A stretch of 64,000 nt of DNA from Brumimicrobium ulvae (GCF_947504225.1 NZ_CANNGT010000001.1:248001-312000); one strand, 5' to 3'; shown: positions 54,421-63,503, counted from the stretch's first letter. Notes: a model not told the origin generated them from the letters alone. A program made the numbers and translations.

Positions 54421-55755
54421 ATGATTTCAATTATAATTTTCGCTGTTTTATTGCTCGTGGGGTTTGGTTACTTCGCTATGAATGTCGGAAAAATCCGAAG
54501 CAATATCTTGATGGGTCGTGATGTCGATCGATCAGACAATAAAGGAGAAAGATTAAAAGTGATGACCCTAATCGCTTTAGGACAAAAGAAAATGTTTAAA
54601 CGTCCAGTTCCCGCAATTCTCCACTTTTGTTTGTATGCTGCTTTTGTCATTACACAAATTGAACTAATTGAAATAATTGCTGATGGATTGTCAGGTGAAC
54701 ATAGATTGTTTAGACCTGCTTTAGGTGGTTTCTATACCTTCATGATTTCATTTATTGAAGTGCTTTCTGTTTTGGCTTTTATTGCAACTTTCATTTTCTT
54801 GGCGCGTCGTAACTTGATTAAGGTACCTCGCCTAAACATGAAAGAAATGAAAGGTTGGCCTAAGTTAGATGGTAACTTGATTCTTGTGATGGAACTTATT
54901 TTAATCACTTTTATCTTTATGATGAATGGAGCTGATGAAGTGCTTTATGCGAAAGGAGCTTCTCATGCTGAAAACCTCGGTGATGGATCGCTTGGCTTTG
55001 CCATTTCACAATATGTTGGGCCTGCCTTATTTGGTGGAATGAGTGAATCAACTTTGATGATGATTGAGCGTATTGGTTGGTGGGGACACATTGTTATGGT
55101 ATTCTCATTCTTGAACTACCTACCGTTCTCTAAACACTTCCACATTATTTTAGCATTCCCAAATACATTCTACTCTAATCTTAAACCAAAAGGTCAGTTA
55201 ACGAACATGGAGTCTGTAATGAAAGAGGTGAAGATGATGATGGACCCCGATGCGGATCCTTATGCAGCACCTGCAGAACCCGAAGGAGAGATACAGCGTT
55301 TTGGAGCAAAGGATGTCGAGGATTTAACATGGAAAAACCTTTTAGATGCATATACTTGTACCGAATGTGGTAGGTGTACTGATAATTGTCCAGCGAATCA
55401 AACAGGGAAATTACTTTCTCCACGTAAAATTATGATGGACACGCGTGACCGATTGGATGAAAAAGGTGAAGCAATTCGAAAACATGGAAAAGGCCATGAC
55501 GATGGAAAGAGTTTATTGAATGATTATATCACGGAAGAAGAGTTATGGGCATGTACATCTTGTAATGCATGTGTTGAAGCTTGCCCTGTAAACATTGACC
55601 CGCTTTCAATTATTATGGATATGCGCCGTTATCTTGTAATGGAAGAGTCAAAAGTACCGACTGAATTAGCAGGTATGATTTCTAATATTGAAAACAACGG
55701 AGCACCATGGCAATTTAGTCCTGAAGACAGAATTAACTGGAGGGACGAAGCGTAA
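54421..55755 (+). CDS. Membrane-anchored (Fe-S)-binding protein, HdrD/GlpC-like
   Basis: 444 codons. The N-terminal ~250 residues hold about five membrane segments with conserved histidines (FKRPVPAILHFCLYAAFVIT, FIEVLSVLAFIATFIFLARR, WWGHIVMVFSFLNYLPFSKH), like the quinone-reactive membrane subunits of DsrM type. Two 4Fe-4S motifs follow: CTECGRCTDNCP (Cys313, 316, 319, 323) and CTSCNACVEACP (Cys378, 381, 384, 388). It is likely an electron-transfer subunit linking a cytoplasmic redox reaction to the quinone pool. The partner is encoded by the next gene (30 bp gap), which carries the CCG domain. Confidence 0.88.
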   Translation: MISIIIFAVLLLVGFGYFAMNVGKIRSNILMGRDVDRSDNKGERLKVMTLIALGQKKMFKRPVPAILHFCLYAAFVITQIELIEIIADGLSGEHRLFRPALGGFYTFMISFIEVLSVLAFIATFIFLARRNLIKVPRLNMKEMKGWPKLDGNLILVMELILITFIFMMNGADEVLYAKGASHAENLGDGSLGFAISQYVGPALFGGMSESTLMMIERIGWWGHIVMVFSFLNYLPFSKHFHIILAFPNTFYSNLKPKGQLTNMESVMKEVKMMMDPDADPYAAPAEPEGEIQRFGAKDVEDLTWKNLLDAYTCTECGRCTDNCPANQTGKLLSPRKIMMDTRDRLDEKGEAIRKHGKGHDDGKSLLNDYITEEELWACTSCNACVEACPVNIDPLSIIMDMRRYLVMEESKVPTELAGMISNIENNGAPWQFSPEDRINWRDEA

Positions 55756-55785
55756 ACGAATAAATTTATTACAAATAAGATATTT

Positions 55786-56580
55786 ATGAGCAATTTGATG
55801 AAAGTGCCAACAATGGCTGAAATGACAGCGAACGGAGAATTTCCTGAAATTCTATTTTGGGTTGGATGTTCTGGTAGCTTTGATGATAGAGCAAAAAAAA
55901 TAACCAAAGCAATTGTTAAGATCCTTAATAAATGTGAGGTGAAGTTCGCTGTTTTAGGAGCGGAAGAATCATGTACTGGTGACCCAGCAAAACGGGCTGG
56001 AAATGAGTTCTTGTTTCAAATGCAAGCCATGCAGAATATCGCTGTGTTGAATGGTTATGAAATCAAGAAAATCGTTACTGGATGTCCGCACTGCTTCAAC
56101 ACTATGAAGAATGAATATCCTGAATTAGGGGGGAACTATGATGTAGTTCACCACACACAGTTGATTCAGTCTTTGATTGCTGATGGAAGACTTCAAGTGA
56201 AAGACGGTGATACTTTTAAAGGAAAGCGAATTACTTTCCATGACCCTTGTTATTTAGGTCGTGCAAACAATGTTTACGAAGCTCCAAGAGAAATGCTCCA
56301 AAAATTGGATGCAGAGCTAGTGGAAATGAAAAACTGTAAAGCAAAAGGAACATGTTGTGGTGCTGGAGGTGCTCAAATGTTTAAAGAAGCTGAAAAAGGA
56401 GATAAGGAAGTAAATGTTAAGCGAACTGAAGAAGCAATGGAGGTTAAACCTAATATTATTGCTACAGGTTGTCCTTTCTGTAATACAATGATGACAGACG
56501 GGGTGAAAAATAAAGAACAAGAAGGCAATATTGAAGTGATTGATGTCGCAGAATTAATTGCAACTGCCGCTGATTTATAA
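55786..56580 (+). CDS. (Fe-S)-binding protein with CCG domains, HdrB-like
   Basis: 264 codons. Two cysteine-rich CCG-type segments are present: GCSGSFDD and VLGAEESCTGDPAKRAGNEF with TGCPHCFNTMKNEYPELGGN in the first half, then FHDPCYLGRANNVYEAPREM, GTCCGAGGAQMF and TGCPFCNTMMTDGVK in the second. These bind non-cubane 4Fe-4S clusters in heterodisulfide reductase subunit HdrB/HdrD and related lactate or glycolate oxidases. With the membrane protein just upstream it should form a redox complex; the substrate is not known. Soluble, no signal peptide. Confidence 0.9.
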   Translation: MSNLMKVPTMAEMTANGEFPEILFWVGCSGSFDDRAKKITKAIVKILNKCEVKFAVLGAEESCTGDPAKRAGNEFLFQMQAMQNIAVLNGYEIKKIVTGCPHCFNTMKNEYPELGGNYDVVHHTQLIQSLIADGRLQVKDGDTFKGKRITFHDPCYLGRANNVYEAPREMLQKLDAELVEMKNCKAKGTCCGAGGAQMFKEAEKGDKEVNVKRTEEAMEVKPNIIATGCPFCNTMMTDGVKNKEQEGNIEVIDVAELIATAADL

Positions 56581-56590
56581 TATTGATAAA

Positions 56591-57067
56591 ATGGAAACAT
56601 CTTATAAAGATTTATTTGCAGCTTTTCCCGACCAATCTAAAATTTGGTTGTACCAAAGTGATCGCGCTTTGAACTCTGTGGAAATGAACGAAATTGAACA
56701 AAGCATAGTGAGTTTCGTAGAAGGATGGGCAGCGCATGGCAATAAGTTGTGGGCATCTGCAAAAGTATTAAATCCTTATTTTATAATAATTGCTGTAAAT
56801 GATGCATTGGTGCCGCCTTCAGGGTGTTCAGTTGATGCTTCAGTGCATAGAATGAAAGATTTAGGTGAAGAAATGGGAATCAATTTTTTCGACCGCATGA
56901 AAATTACAATCCAAGAGGATGGAGAATTAAAACAAATTCATTTTTCTGAATTAGAGAATCACAGTGAAGCATTGATTTTTGACCCTTTAATTTCTACTTT
57001 AGGAGATCTTCGTTCTGCATGGCCAAGACCAATTGAGCAAAGTAGCTTTGCACATATGGTGGGATAA
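56591..57067 (+). CDS. Conserved flavobacterial protein of unknown function
   Basis: 158 codons from the ATG at 56591, 10 bases after the preceding stop; the open frame back to 56558 would overlap that gene. The protein is compact and soluble: DQSKIWLYQSDRALNSVEMN, SFVEGWAAHGNKLWASAKVL, VPPSGCSVDASVHRMKDLGE, INFFDRMKI. In some genomes it carries the label ABC transporter ATPase, but no Walker motif is present, so I leave it unnamed. Last gene of the amidase-MCE-FeS operon; a strong terminator follows. Confidence 0.82.
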   Translation: METSYKDLFAAFPDQSKIWLYQSDRALNSVEMNEIEQSIVSFVEGWAAHGNKLWASAKVLNPYFIIIAVNDALVPPSGCSVDASVHRMKDLGEEMGINFFDRMKITIQEDGELKQIHFSELENHSEALIFDPLISTLGDLRSAWPRPIEQSSFAHMVG

Positions 57068-57085
57068 AAAAAGTATTTAAATAAA

Positions 57086-57115
57086 AAAAAGCAGATCATA
57101 CGATCTGCTTTTTTG
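57086..57115 (+). terminator. Terminator of the amidase-FeS operon
   Basis: aaaagcagatc pairs perfectly with gatctgctttt around atac, followed by Ts. It lies 19 bases after the stop at 57067. Confidence 0.92.
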
Positions 57116-57182
57116 CTTTAAGATATGTACTGACGATATACAATCGTGTTCGTTGCAAAACCATCGTCCCTCAAAATCGCCA

Positions 57183-57217
57183 AAAAAAAGACCATTCTTT
57201 TCAGAATAGTCTTTCTC
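57183..57217. terminator. Hairpin between convergent genes, likely terminating the thiolase gene
   Basis: aaagaccattct pairs with agaatagtcttt around tttc (one mismatch), with an A-run on the left that becomes a U-run for the minus strand. Confidence 0.75.
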
Positions 57218-57364
57218 TTAAAGATTTAATATGATATCATGGTTTCTGAATTAAAGAGTTCAATAGCAAGGCGTGTGTATTTTAATAATCCAAGGAGTTG
57301 ACATTTTTCCATGACAGCTTTTGAAGATTTGCACAACGCAGGTAGTGGACTCTATAATTATCAA

Positions 57365-58540
57365 CTATATATTTTCAATAACCATTGCAGAGGCACCACC
57401 ACCACCGTTACAAATTCCAGCAGCACCATATTTACCACCGTTTTGTTTCAATACGTTAATCAAGGTTACGATAATTCTAGACCCAGAATTTCCAAGCGGG
57501 TGTCCAAGTGCTACAGCACCACCATTAACATCCACTTTTTCAGGGTCAATTCCTAAGATTTTAGTGTTTGCTAATCCAACCACAGAGAATGCTTCATTCA
57601 ATTCCCAGAAATCAACATCGTCTTTAGAAATCCCTGCTTTATCTAAAGCAATTGGAAGTGCTTTAGCAGGTGCAGTTGTAAACCATTTTGGCTCTTGTGA
57701 AGCGTCTGCATACCCAACAATCTTAGCGATTGGTTTCAAACCATGCTTTTCAACTGCTTCCTTAGAAGCTAGAATCAATGCTGAAGCACCATCATTTAAT
57801 GTAGAAGCGTTTGCTGCTGTAACTGTTCCGTCTTTGCTGAATGCAGGACGTAAAGTAGGGATACGATCCAATTTTACGTTAGTGTATTCTTCATCTTTAC
57901 TTACGATTACAGGCTCACCTCTTCTTTGTGGAACTTCCACAGGAACGATTTCTTCATCAAATTTCCCTGCCTCCCATGCTTTGGCAGCTTTTTCGTAGGA
58001 GTTGATCGCAAACTGATCTTGTTCTTCACGAGAGAATTTATATTCAGTCGCACATGCGTCTGCACATGTTCCCATATGTACTTGATCATAAACGTCGGTT
58101 AAACCATCTTTTACCATACCGTCAATCATCTTGATGTCACCAAGCTTTTGACCTGTACGAGCTCCTACATAATGAGGAACACTACTCATGTTCTCCATTC
58201 CACCCGCAACAACAATGTGGTTGTCACCTGCTAAAATGGTTTGTGCCGCTAAAGACAAAGATTTCATTCCAGAAGCACATACTTTGTTGATTGTTGTAGC
58301 TGGAACTTGGTCTGAAATTCCTGCAAACATCGCGGCTTGACGTGCTGGTGCTTGACCTAAGTTGGCTTGAAGAACGTTACCCATGAATACTTCATCGATA
58401 TCTTCATTTTTGATATTTGCCTTAGCAACCGCACCTTTAATTGCCGTTGCACCTAATTTTGTAGCTGAAACAGTAGATAATCCCCCGAGAAAACTTCCCA
58501 TTGGAGTACGTACAGCCGAAATAATATAAACTTCTTTCAT
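57365..58540 (-). CDS. Acetyl-CoA C-acyltransferase (thiolase)
   Basis: 391 codons from the ATG at 58540; the frame continues upstream to 58600, but the start MKEVYIISAVRTPMGSFLGG is the family's normal one. The nucleophilic cysteine is Cys88 (NKVCASGMKS), with His347 in GGAVALGHPLGNSGSR and Cys377 in GICNGGGGASA. Together these are the complete thiolase triad. It condenses or cleaves acetoacetyl-CoA or longer 3-ketoacyl-CoA in fatty acid and butanoate metabolism; chain length is not evident. A TACTTTCG box about 25 bp upstream might be the promoter. Single-gene unit. Confidence 0.94.
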   Translation of the reverse strand: MKEVYIISAVRTPMGSFLGGLSTVSATKLGATAIKGAVAKANIKNEDIDEVFMGNVLQANLGQAPARQAAMFAGISDQVPATTINKVCASGMKSLSLAAQTILAGDNHIVVAGGMENMSSVPHYVGARTGQKLGDIKMIDGMVKDGLTDVYDQVHMGTCADACATEYKFSREEQDQFAINSYEKAAKAWEAGKFDEEIVPVEVPQRRGEPVIVSKDEEYTNVKLDRIPTLRPAFSKDGTVTAANASTLNDGASALILASKEAVEKHGLKPIAKIVGYADASQEPKWFTTAPAKALPIALDKAGISKDDVDFWELNEAFSVVGLANTKILGIDPEKVDVNGGAVALGHPLGNSGSRIIVTLINVLKQNGGKYGAAGICNGGGGASAMVIENI

Positions 58541-58717
58541 GATTCTGTAAATTTTCTTTTTGATTGCCACGAAAGTACGAATTTCTTCACTTTTTACCAC
58601 TATTTTATTCGAATAAGTAGCATAGGATTGTGATTATTAGGTTTTAAAATAAAAAAACATGAAATTTGCACCGATTTTAAAAATAAAACAAAATATAACA
58701 ACTTAAATTAGAGCAGT

Positions 58718-59671
58718 ATGAACTTTAAAAACATCACATTTATTGGTCTTTTGAGTATCTTAATGATTCCTTCTCTTCAGGCGCAAGGAGATTCTGAGTT
58801 ACCCCCAAAAGAACCATCAAATTGGAAGTTAGAAAGTATTTTCTCATTGAATGTAACACAATCCTCTTTCACCAATTGGGCATCAGGTGGACGAAATAAT
58901 ATTTCTGGATTAGGGTTCATTAATGCGAGTGCTGATTACAGTGAAGGAAGATACAAATGGTCCAACCAATTAACCACTGGACTTGGAGGAGTAAAATACT
59001 TCGATGAAGACCTTGAAAAAACAGACGATGTAATTGATTTACAATCTACTTTCTCTTACGGAATGAAAGATCCATGGTTTTTATCTATCCTTGGTGGATT
59101 CAGAACGCAATATTTAGATGGATACTCTAACGCAGGAGACTCTGTACGTTCTTCAACTTTTATGGCTCCTGGATATGTGAATATCTCTTTAGGGGTTGAA
59201 TATATCCCAAATGATAACTTGAAGGTAATGCTTTCACCTTTATCAGGTAAATTAACTTTTGTGAATGACCAAGTTTTGGCCAATGCGGGTGCCTTTGGCG
59301 TAGAACCTGCAGAGTACTCAAGTATGGGAGAATTGATTACGAAAGGTAAAACTTTTCGTGCTGAACTAGGTTCTTATTTGCGTGTAGTTTATAAAAAAGA
59401 ATTGATGAAGAACATCAACATGAGATCAAGAATCGAATTCTTTTCTAACTACATGGAGAATCCCCAAAATATTGATGTTAACGGAGAATTAATCCTTGAC
59501 TTTAAAATTAATAAATGGTTTTCTGCTAATCTTCAGTTGAATGTGATCTATGATGATGATATTAATATTGAAGATAGAGATGGAAATATCGGACCACGTA
59601 CACAATTCAAACAAGTTATTGGGTTAGGTATCGCTTATCGATTGGCTAACTTCGAAGAAAAAAAGAAATAA
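58718..59671 (+). CDS. DUF3078 outer-membrane protein
   Basis: 317 codons; signal peptide MNFKNITFIGLLSILMIPSL with QAQ cleavage. The mature part starts with the family's SLNVTQSSFTNWASGGRNNI phrase and continues with barrel-like strands (NQLTTGLGGVKYFDED, DPWFLSILGGFRTQYLDGYS, KVMLSPLSGKLTFVNDQVLA). DUF3078 is a Bacteroidota outer-membrane family without assigned function. The gene is monocistronic, with its own terminator right after it. Confidence 0.88.
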   Translation: MNFKNITFIGLLSILMIPSLQAQGDSELPPKEPSNWKLESIFSLNVTQSSFTNWASGGRNNISGLGFINASADYSEGRYKWSNQLTTGLGGVKYFDEDLEKTDDVIDLQSTFSYGMKDPWFLSILGGFRTQYLDGYSNAGDSVRSSTFMAPGYVNISLGVEYIPNDNLKVMLSPLSGKLTFVNDQVLANAGAFGVEPAEYSSMGELITKGKTFRAELGSYLRVVYKKELMKNINMRSRIEFFSNYMENPQNIDVNGELILDFKINKWFSANLQLNVIYDDDINIEDRDGNIGPRTQFKQVIGLGIAYRLANFEEKKK

Positions 59672-59691
59672 ACGATAATTCACTTTTGTAG

Positions 59692-59728
59692 AAACGTCAC
59701 GGTATTTTATCGTGACGTTTTTCTTTTA
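59692..59728 (+). terminator. Terminator of the DUF3078 gene
   Basis: aaacgtcacg and cgtgacgttt form a perfect 10 bp stem around gtattttat, followed by tttcttttat. Confidence 0.93.
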
Positions 59729-59899
59729 TAAATGAATAGTTTCAACTGTACTTTTAAAATCGGGTTTCACGGGTTCAAAAAAAAATTAGAATATTTTTCA
59801 GCATTTATGATTTGTAACGAAAATTGTCGTAAAATTGAATTGAAAATGATAACTTATTGAGAAGGGATCATAGGATAACATCAATTTAAATTCAAAGTC

Positions 59900-60004
59900 A
59901 TGGCAAAAAGTCAAGATGCTAAGAAAACGGAAAAAAAAGCTCCTTTAAAATCCCCAAAGGAGAAGAAGGCAGCGAAACGTGAAAAGAAAGCAGCGAAGAA
60001 ATAA
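59900..60004 (+). CDS. Lysine/alanine-rich 34-residue protein
   Basis: An ATG at 59900 opens 34 codons ending at the TAA at 60002-60004. The product is extremely basic: it begins MAKSQDAKKTEKKAPLKSPK, and of its 34 residues about half are lysine, with no hydrophobic core. The codons are not a repeat in DNA, and a terminator-like hairpin follows at 60064, so it looks like a genuine small gene rather than noise. It may bind nucleic acid or ribosomes, but there is no direct evidence. It lies between the DUF3078 gene and aroA. Confidence 0.6.
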   Translation: MAKSQDAKKTEKKAPLKSPKEKKAAKREKKAAKK

Positions 60005-60063
60005 TAACTTCCTTCTTTTAAAATTCAGATAAAAAGATCTCAACTTAAGTTTAGGTTGAATTT

Positions 60064-60102
60064 CATGCGAGATGCCTTTGCGTATTCTCGCATGTTTATT
60101 TT
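60064..60102 (+). terminator. Hairpin downstream of the small basic protein gene
   Basis: catgcgaga pairs with tctcgcatg (loop of 13), followed by tttatttt. Confidence 0.75.
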
Positions 60103-60277
60103 AGATAGACCTTCCTTCTAAATCACTTTATTGATTTGCTTTATTCTTGTAGTTTGTTGATGTGCAATTCACTCGGGTTCATTAGAATCAATCTTTTTTG
60201 TTGAACTTTATAAATATTTAAGCATTCATTTATTCGGAAGTACCTAAATCAAATAACAGTTCATTATCTTCGTCTTC

Positions 60278-61540
60278 ATGAATGAAGTAATTCTATCTCC
60301 AAAAAATAAAGTCGCAGGTCAAGTTCTTTTGCCTTCTTCCAAAAGTTATGCGCAGCGTGCTATCGCTTTGGCTGGATTAAGTCAAACAGAAGCTACCATT
60401 CGAAGATTGGTAGAAAGTGATGACTGTATTGCAGCTCAAAATATTATCCGAGAATTAGGCGCTCAATTTGTCAGAAAGGGTGATGATTTGTTGCTGAATA
60501 AAGGGATTGACCTAAATACTGCTCAATACTTATCTATTCATTGTGGAGAGTCTGGATTGAGCACTAGACTTTTTAGCGCTTTTTCATTATTGTATAACCA
60601 ACCGTTTACAATTCATGGTGAGGGCTCTATAACAGAACGTACGATGGAGATGGTTATTGAAGGGTTAACTGAGTTTGGAAAAAAAGTTGAAAGCAATGAA
60701 AACAAATTACCCTTAATCATTTCTGGTAAAAGCCATCAGAATGAAGTCACTATCGATGGAAGTATAAGCTCTCAATTTCTAACCGGTTTGCTTACAGTAG
60801 CTCCATTTCTTAAATCAGATACGGTGATTCACGTGAAGGATTTAAAAAGTAAACCTTATATCGCAATGACTTTAGATTTACTGGCGTATTTTGGGTTGGA
60901 ATGGAGCAATGAAAATTATGAAAAGTTCATTGTGAAAGGAAATCAAAAGGTCAAAAATAACATTGATTATACTGTTGAAGGAGATTGGAGTGCGGCCTCA
61001 TTTTATGTTGTTGCAGGAGCAATTGGAGGTAAGTTGAGACTGAAAGGATTAGCAAAGGAAACAAGACAGGGAGATGTTGCAATTTTAAATGCAGTGCAAC
61101 AGGCTGGCGCCAATATTAAATGGGATAACGGTGATTTAATCGTCGAAAAAAACACCTTAAATCCAATACAATTTGACGCTACGGAATGTCCAGATTTGTT
61201 TCCACCACTTGTGGTTTTGGCAGCTCATGCAAAAGGAACTTCTGTTATTGAAGGTGTACAGCGACTAAAACACAAAGAAAGTGATCGTGCCTTAACTTTA
61301 CAGAAAGAATGTGCTAAGGTGGGAATTCAAATTGAAATTCAAGAAGATAAAATGATTGTACATGGTTGTGGTAGGGTGGAAGTAGATAAAAAAGTAGTTT
61401 TTTCTTCTCATAATGATCACCGTATTGCAATGGCGATGAGCTTGTTTTCAATTGGAGCGAACGTCGAAATTAAAATTTCAGACGCAATGGCTGTGAATAA
61501 GTCATATCCTGATTTTTATAAAGACTTTTTAACATTATAA
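60278..61540 (+). CDS. aroA: 3-phosphoshikimate 1-carboxyvinyltransferase (EPSP synthase)
   Basis: 420 codons, normal length. The N-terminal active-site phrase is VLLPSSKSYAQRAIALAGLS (Lys-Ser-x-x-x-x-Arg). CGESGLSTRLFSAFSLLY is the phosphoenolpyruvate loop, and the C-terminal half has GDWSAASFYVVAGAI, RLKHKESDRALTLQKECAKV and the final NDHRIAMAMSLFSIG then KSYPDFYKDFL. The enzyme joins shikimate 3-phosphate with PEP in aromatic amino acid synthesis. It starts at a clear ATG and is followed 38 bp later by a GreA-like gene that may share its transcript. Confidence 0.93.
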   Translation: MNEVILSPKNKVAGQVLLPSSKSYAQRAIALAGLSQTEATIRRLVESDDCIAAQNIIRELGAQFVRKGDDLLLNKGIDLNTAQYLSIHCGESGLSTRLFSAFSLLYNQPFTIHGEGSITERTMEMVIEGLTEFGKKVESNENKLPLIISGKSHQNEVTIDGSISSQFLTGLLTVAPFLKSDTVIHVKDLKSKPYIAMTLDLLAYFGLEWSNENYEKFIVKGNQKVKNNIDYTVEGDWSAASFYVVAGAIGGKLRLKGLAKETRQGDVAILNAVQQAGANIKWDNGDLIVEKNTLNPIQFDATECPDLFPPLVVLAAHAKGTSVIEGVQRLKHKESDRALTLQKECAKVGIQIEIQEDKMIVHGCGRVEVDKKVVFSSHNDHRIAMAMSLFSIGANVEIKISDAMAVNKSYPDFYKDFLTL

Positions 61541-61578
61541 TTACGTCAATCATTTATTTTATTTAGATATTATAAAGC

Positions 61579-62031
61579 ATGAAGGAATTTAAGAAGCAAG
61601 TGATTAAAGCAATGGAAAAGGAGTTGGAGGAGCGTTTGAAAATGGCGACCCAAACCTACAACGATGCTTTAGAGTCAAGAAATAACGATACAAAAAGCAG
61701 CGCTGGAGATAAATATGAAACCAGTCGTGCAATGATGCAACAAGAGATGGATAATGCTGAAATCAGTATTCACCAAGTGAAAGTCTTTCAAAATGAACTT
61801 CAAAGATTGCCCCTAGAGGAAAATGTAAATGCTGTAATGTCAGGAAGTTTGGTTGAAACAACTAATGGAGTGTACTTCTTGGGGTTAAGCTTGGGTAAAA
61901 TTGAGGTGAATAACCAAATTGTTTATGCTATTTCTACAGCATCTCCTTTAGGAAAGCTACTGTTGAATAAAAAAGTAGGAGACGTGATTGACTTAAACAG
62001 TAATCAACAAACAATATTGAATGTTTCATAA
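61579..62031 (+). CDS. GreA/GreB-like protein (often mislabelled 3-oxoacyl-ACP synthase)
   Basis: 150 codons. Residues 1-75 are a charged helical pair (KEFKKQVIKAMEKELEERLK, RNNDTKSSAGDKYETSRAMM), similar to the coiled-coil of Gre factors. The rest (from about 85) is a beta-rich barrel (MSGSLVETTNGVYFLGLSLG, IVYAISTASPLGKLLLNKKV) like the GreA C-terminal domain, with SPLGKLLL as its usual mark. The catalytic acidic tip of GreA is not evident, so it may act as a Gre-like competitor or secondary-channel binder. This inference rests on fold resemblance only. A terminator follows. Confidence 0.78.
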   Translation: MKEFKKQVIKAMEKELEERLKMATQTYNDALESRNNDTKSSAGDKYETSRAMMQQEMDNAEISIHQVKVFQNELQRLPLEENVNAVMSGSLVETTNGVYFLGLSLGKIEVNNQIVYAISTASPLGKLLLNKKVGDVIDLNSNQQTILNVS

Positions 62032-62035
62032 AACA

Positions 62036-62073
62036 AAAAGGAGTTCCTCATCAAATGAAGAACCCCTTTTAGT
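62036..62073 (+). terminator. Terminator of the aroA/GreA-like unit
   Basis: aaaaggagttcctcat pairs with atgaagaacccctttt (two mismatches), followed by agttt. It begins 5 bases after the stop at 62031. Confidence 0.82.
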
Positions 62074-62224
62074 TTGCTAAAACTACTTATTTGGAGTATT
62101 CATACCTACGGACAAGCCATAATTATGTTTACCTTGTGTCAAATATCTTTAATTATTCCCTGTCTACAAGGGGTCTGACTGTTAAAAAAATGCGCGAATT
62201 CTCCCAAATGTTAAAATATTCATT

Positions 62225-62809
62225 TTATTTTTTAACATTATCGGCATATTTTGTTTTTATTACCCCTTGAGGTGTTACAATGTAATGCAAAGGAACATCA
62301 TGAGGATCAATATCTTCAAAATCATCATGTACATCAAACATGGTAAGTCCAATAAAAATAGTGCCCGGAGAACACTGCGCCAAAAAGCGATCGTAAAAAC
62401 CTTTACCATAGCCCAATCGATTACCATGTTGATCAACCGCCAATAAAGGAACAATTACAATTTGTATGTCTTTCACATTAACATCTTCTCCTGAAACAGG
62501 TTCTGGAATGCCATATGCATTGTCTTGGAATTGCGTATGCTCATCCAATAACTTGTGGCTCATGTTGTTTTTGTCGAAGTTGGAAACAGGGATACAAACC
62601 CTATTGTTGCGCTTTAATCGATTAACTAAAGGAATGGTGTCGACTTCTTTCAGTCTATGAATGGGTAAGAAACAATGAATTAATTTGTGATTAAACATCC
62701 AGGTCCTTAAGAAGTTATTGGTCACCTGTTGTGAATAATAAATACATTGTTCAGGCGTCAATTCTTTTCTTAGCTCCCTGTAATGATTGCGTATTTCTTC
62801 TCTTGTCAT
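62225..62809 (-). CDS. 5-formyltetrahydrofolate cyclo-ligase
   Basis: 194 codons. The start TREEIRNHYRELRKELTPEQ is the usual helix with the RxxYRxxR pattern, then CFLPIHRLKEVDTIPLVNRL, IPEPVSGEDVNVKDIQIVIV and the ATP/folate motif DQHGNRLGYGKGFYDRFLAQ. The enzyme converts 5-formyl-THF to 5,10-methenyl-THF with ATP. The start codon overlaps the stop of the upstream YbaB gene (TAATG), so the two are translationally coupled. Confidence 0.92.
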   Translation of the reverse strand: MTREEIRNHYRELRKELTPEQCIYYSQQVTNNFLRTWMFNHKLIHCFLPIHRLKEVDTIPLVNRLKRNNRVCIPVSNFDKNNMSHKLLDEHTQFQDNAYGIPEPVSGEDVNVKDIQIVIVPLLAVDQHGNRLGYGKGFYDRFLAQCSPGTIFIGLTMFDVHDDFEDIDPHDVPLHYIVTPQGVIKTKYADNVKK

Positions 62810-63108
62810 TATAGTCCTGGAATTAATCCTTTTGCTGAATTGGCCATTTCTTTTTCGTTGGCAGCATTGGCAGCATCAATTGCTCTGTTCAATGCAACAG
62901 TCAATAAATCTTCTAAATCCTCCTTTTCCATTTGGTTCAATTCTGTGTTGATCGAAAGTTTGGTCAGTTTTCGGTTACCATTCATTTCTACAACTACTAA
63001 ATTTCCACCTGCTTCTCCGTTTACAATTACTGTATCAAGCTTTTGTTTTGACGCTTCAGCTTGTTGTTGCATTTGTTGCAACTTGGCCATCATATCTTTT
63101 CCAAACAT
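62809..63108 (-). CDS. YbaB/EbfC-family nucleoid-associated protein
   Basis: 99 codons from the ATG at 63108; the frame reaches 63129, but MFGKDMMAKLQQMQQQAEAS is the family's normal N-terminus. The helical start is followed by the DTVIVNGEAGGNLVVVEMNG strand pair and KLSINTELNQMEKEDLEDLL, then the NRAIDAANAANEKEMANSAK helix. YbaB dimers bind DNA and are usually encoded with dnaX/recR; here the partner is the cyclo-ligase gene. Confidence 0.93.
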   Translation of the reverse strand: MFGKDMMAKLQQMQQQAEASKQKLDTVIVNGEAGGNLVVVEMNGNRKLTKLSINTELNQMEKEDLEDLLTVALNRAIDAANAANEKEMANSAKGLIPGL

Positions 63109-63329
63109 AATTTCAAATTTTAACCACAAATTTAATGATTGTTAAGGAGAATAAACTCTTTTCGATGTGCATAAAGTCAGTTTTGTCTAAAAAAATCAAA
63201 AATAATTCATCAGAAAAGCCCAGTAAATTCAGGGGGTTACAAAAAACTTTAGATTTTTTATGAAAAAAAGTGTGGAATTTGGTAACCTTTTTGCCCTATA
63301 GAATAGAACAACAATTAAAACTATAAAAC

Positions 63330-63503
63330 ATGAACAAATCAATTAAAAAAATCACTGCTTTTATCGGACTAGGATTAATGTTAGCAAGTTGTGGAGGACA
63401 TGCGACCTGTGCAGCTTATGGATACATTAAATACGATCAAGAAAAACAAGAAATCCAAAAAGAAATTAACTCAGTTTCTCACGTTGAGAATGAGACAATA
63501 TAG
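63330..63503 (+). CDS. Small lipoprotein, 57 residues
   Basis: An ATG at 63330 opens 57 codons to the TAG at 63501. The N-terminus MNKSIKKITAFIGLGLMLAS ends in a lipobox LASC (Cys21), so the mature lipoprotein has only 37 residues: a Gly/His/Cys-containing piece and a charged helix (KYDQEKQEIQKEINSVSHVE). Family unknown. It is a single-gene unit on the opposite strand to YbaB. Downstream are two small hairpins (near 63508-63540 and 63544-63556) and then a strong terminator, implying a structured 3' end. Confidence 0.75.
   Translation: MNKSIKKITAFIGLGLMLASCGGHATCAAYGYIKYDQEKQEIQKEINSVSHVENETI

Noticed and set aside
56591..57067. Naming the last operon gene an ABC transporter ATPase
   Set aside because: The label is used for such proteins, but no Walker A, Walker B or signature motif is present.
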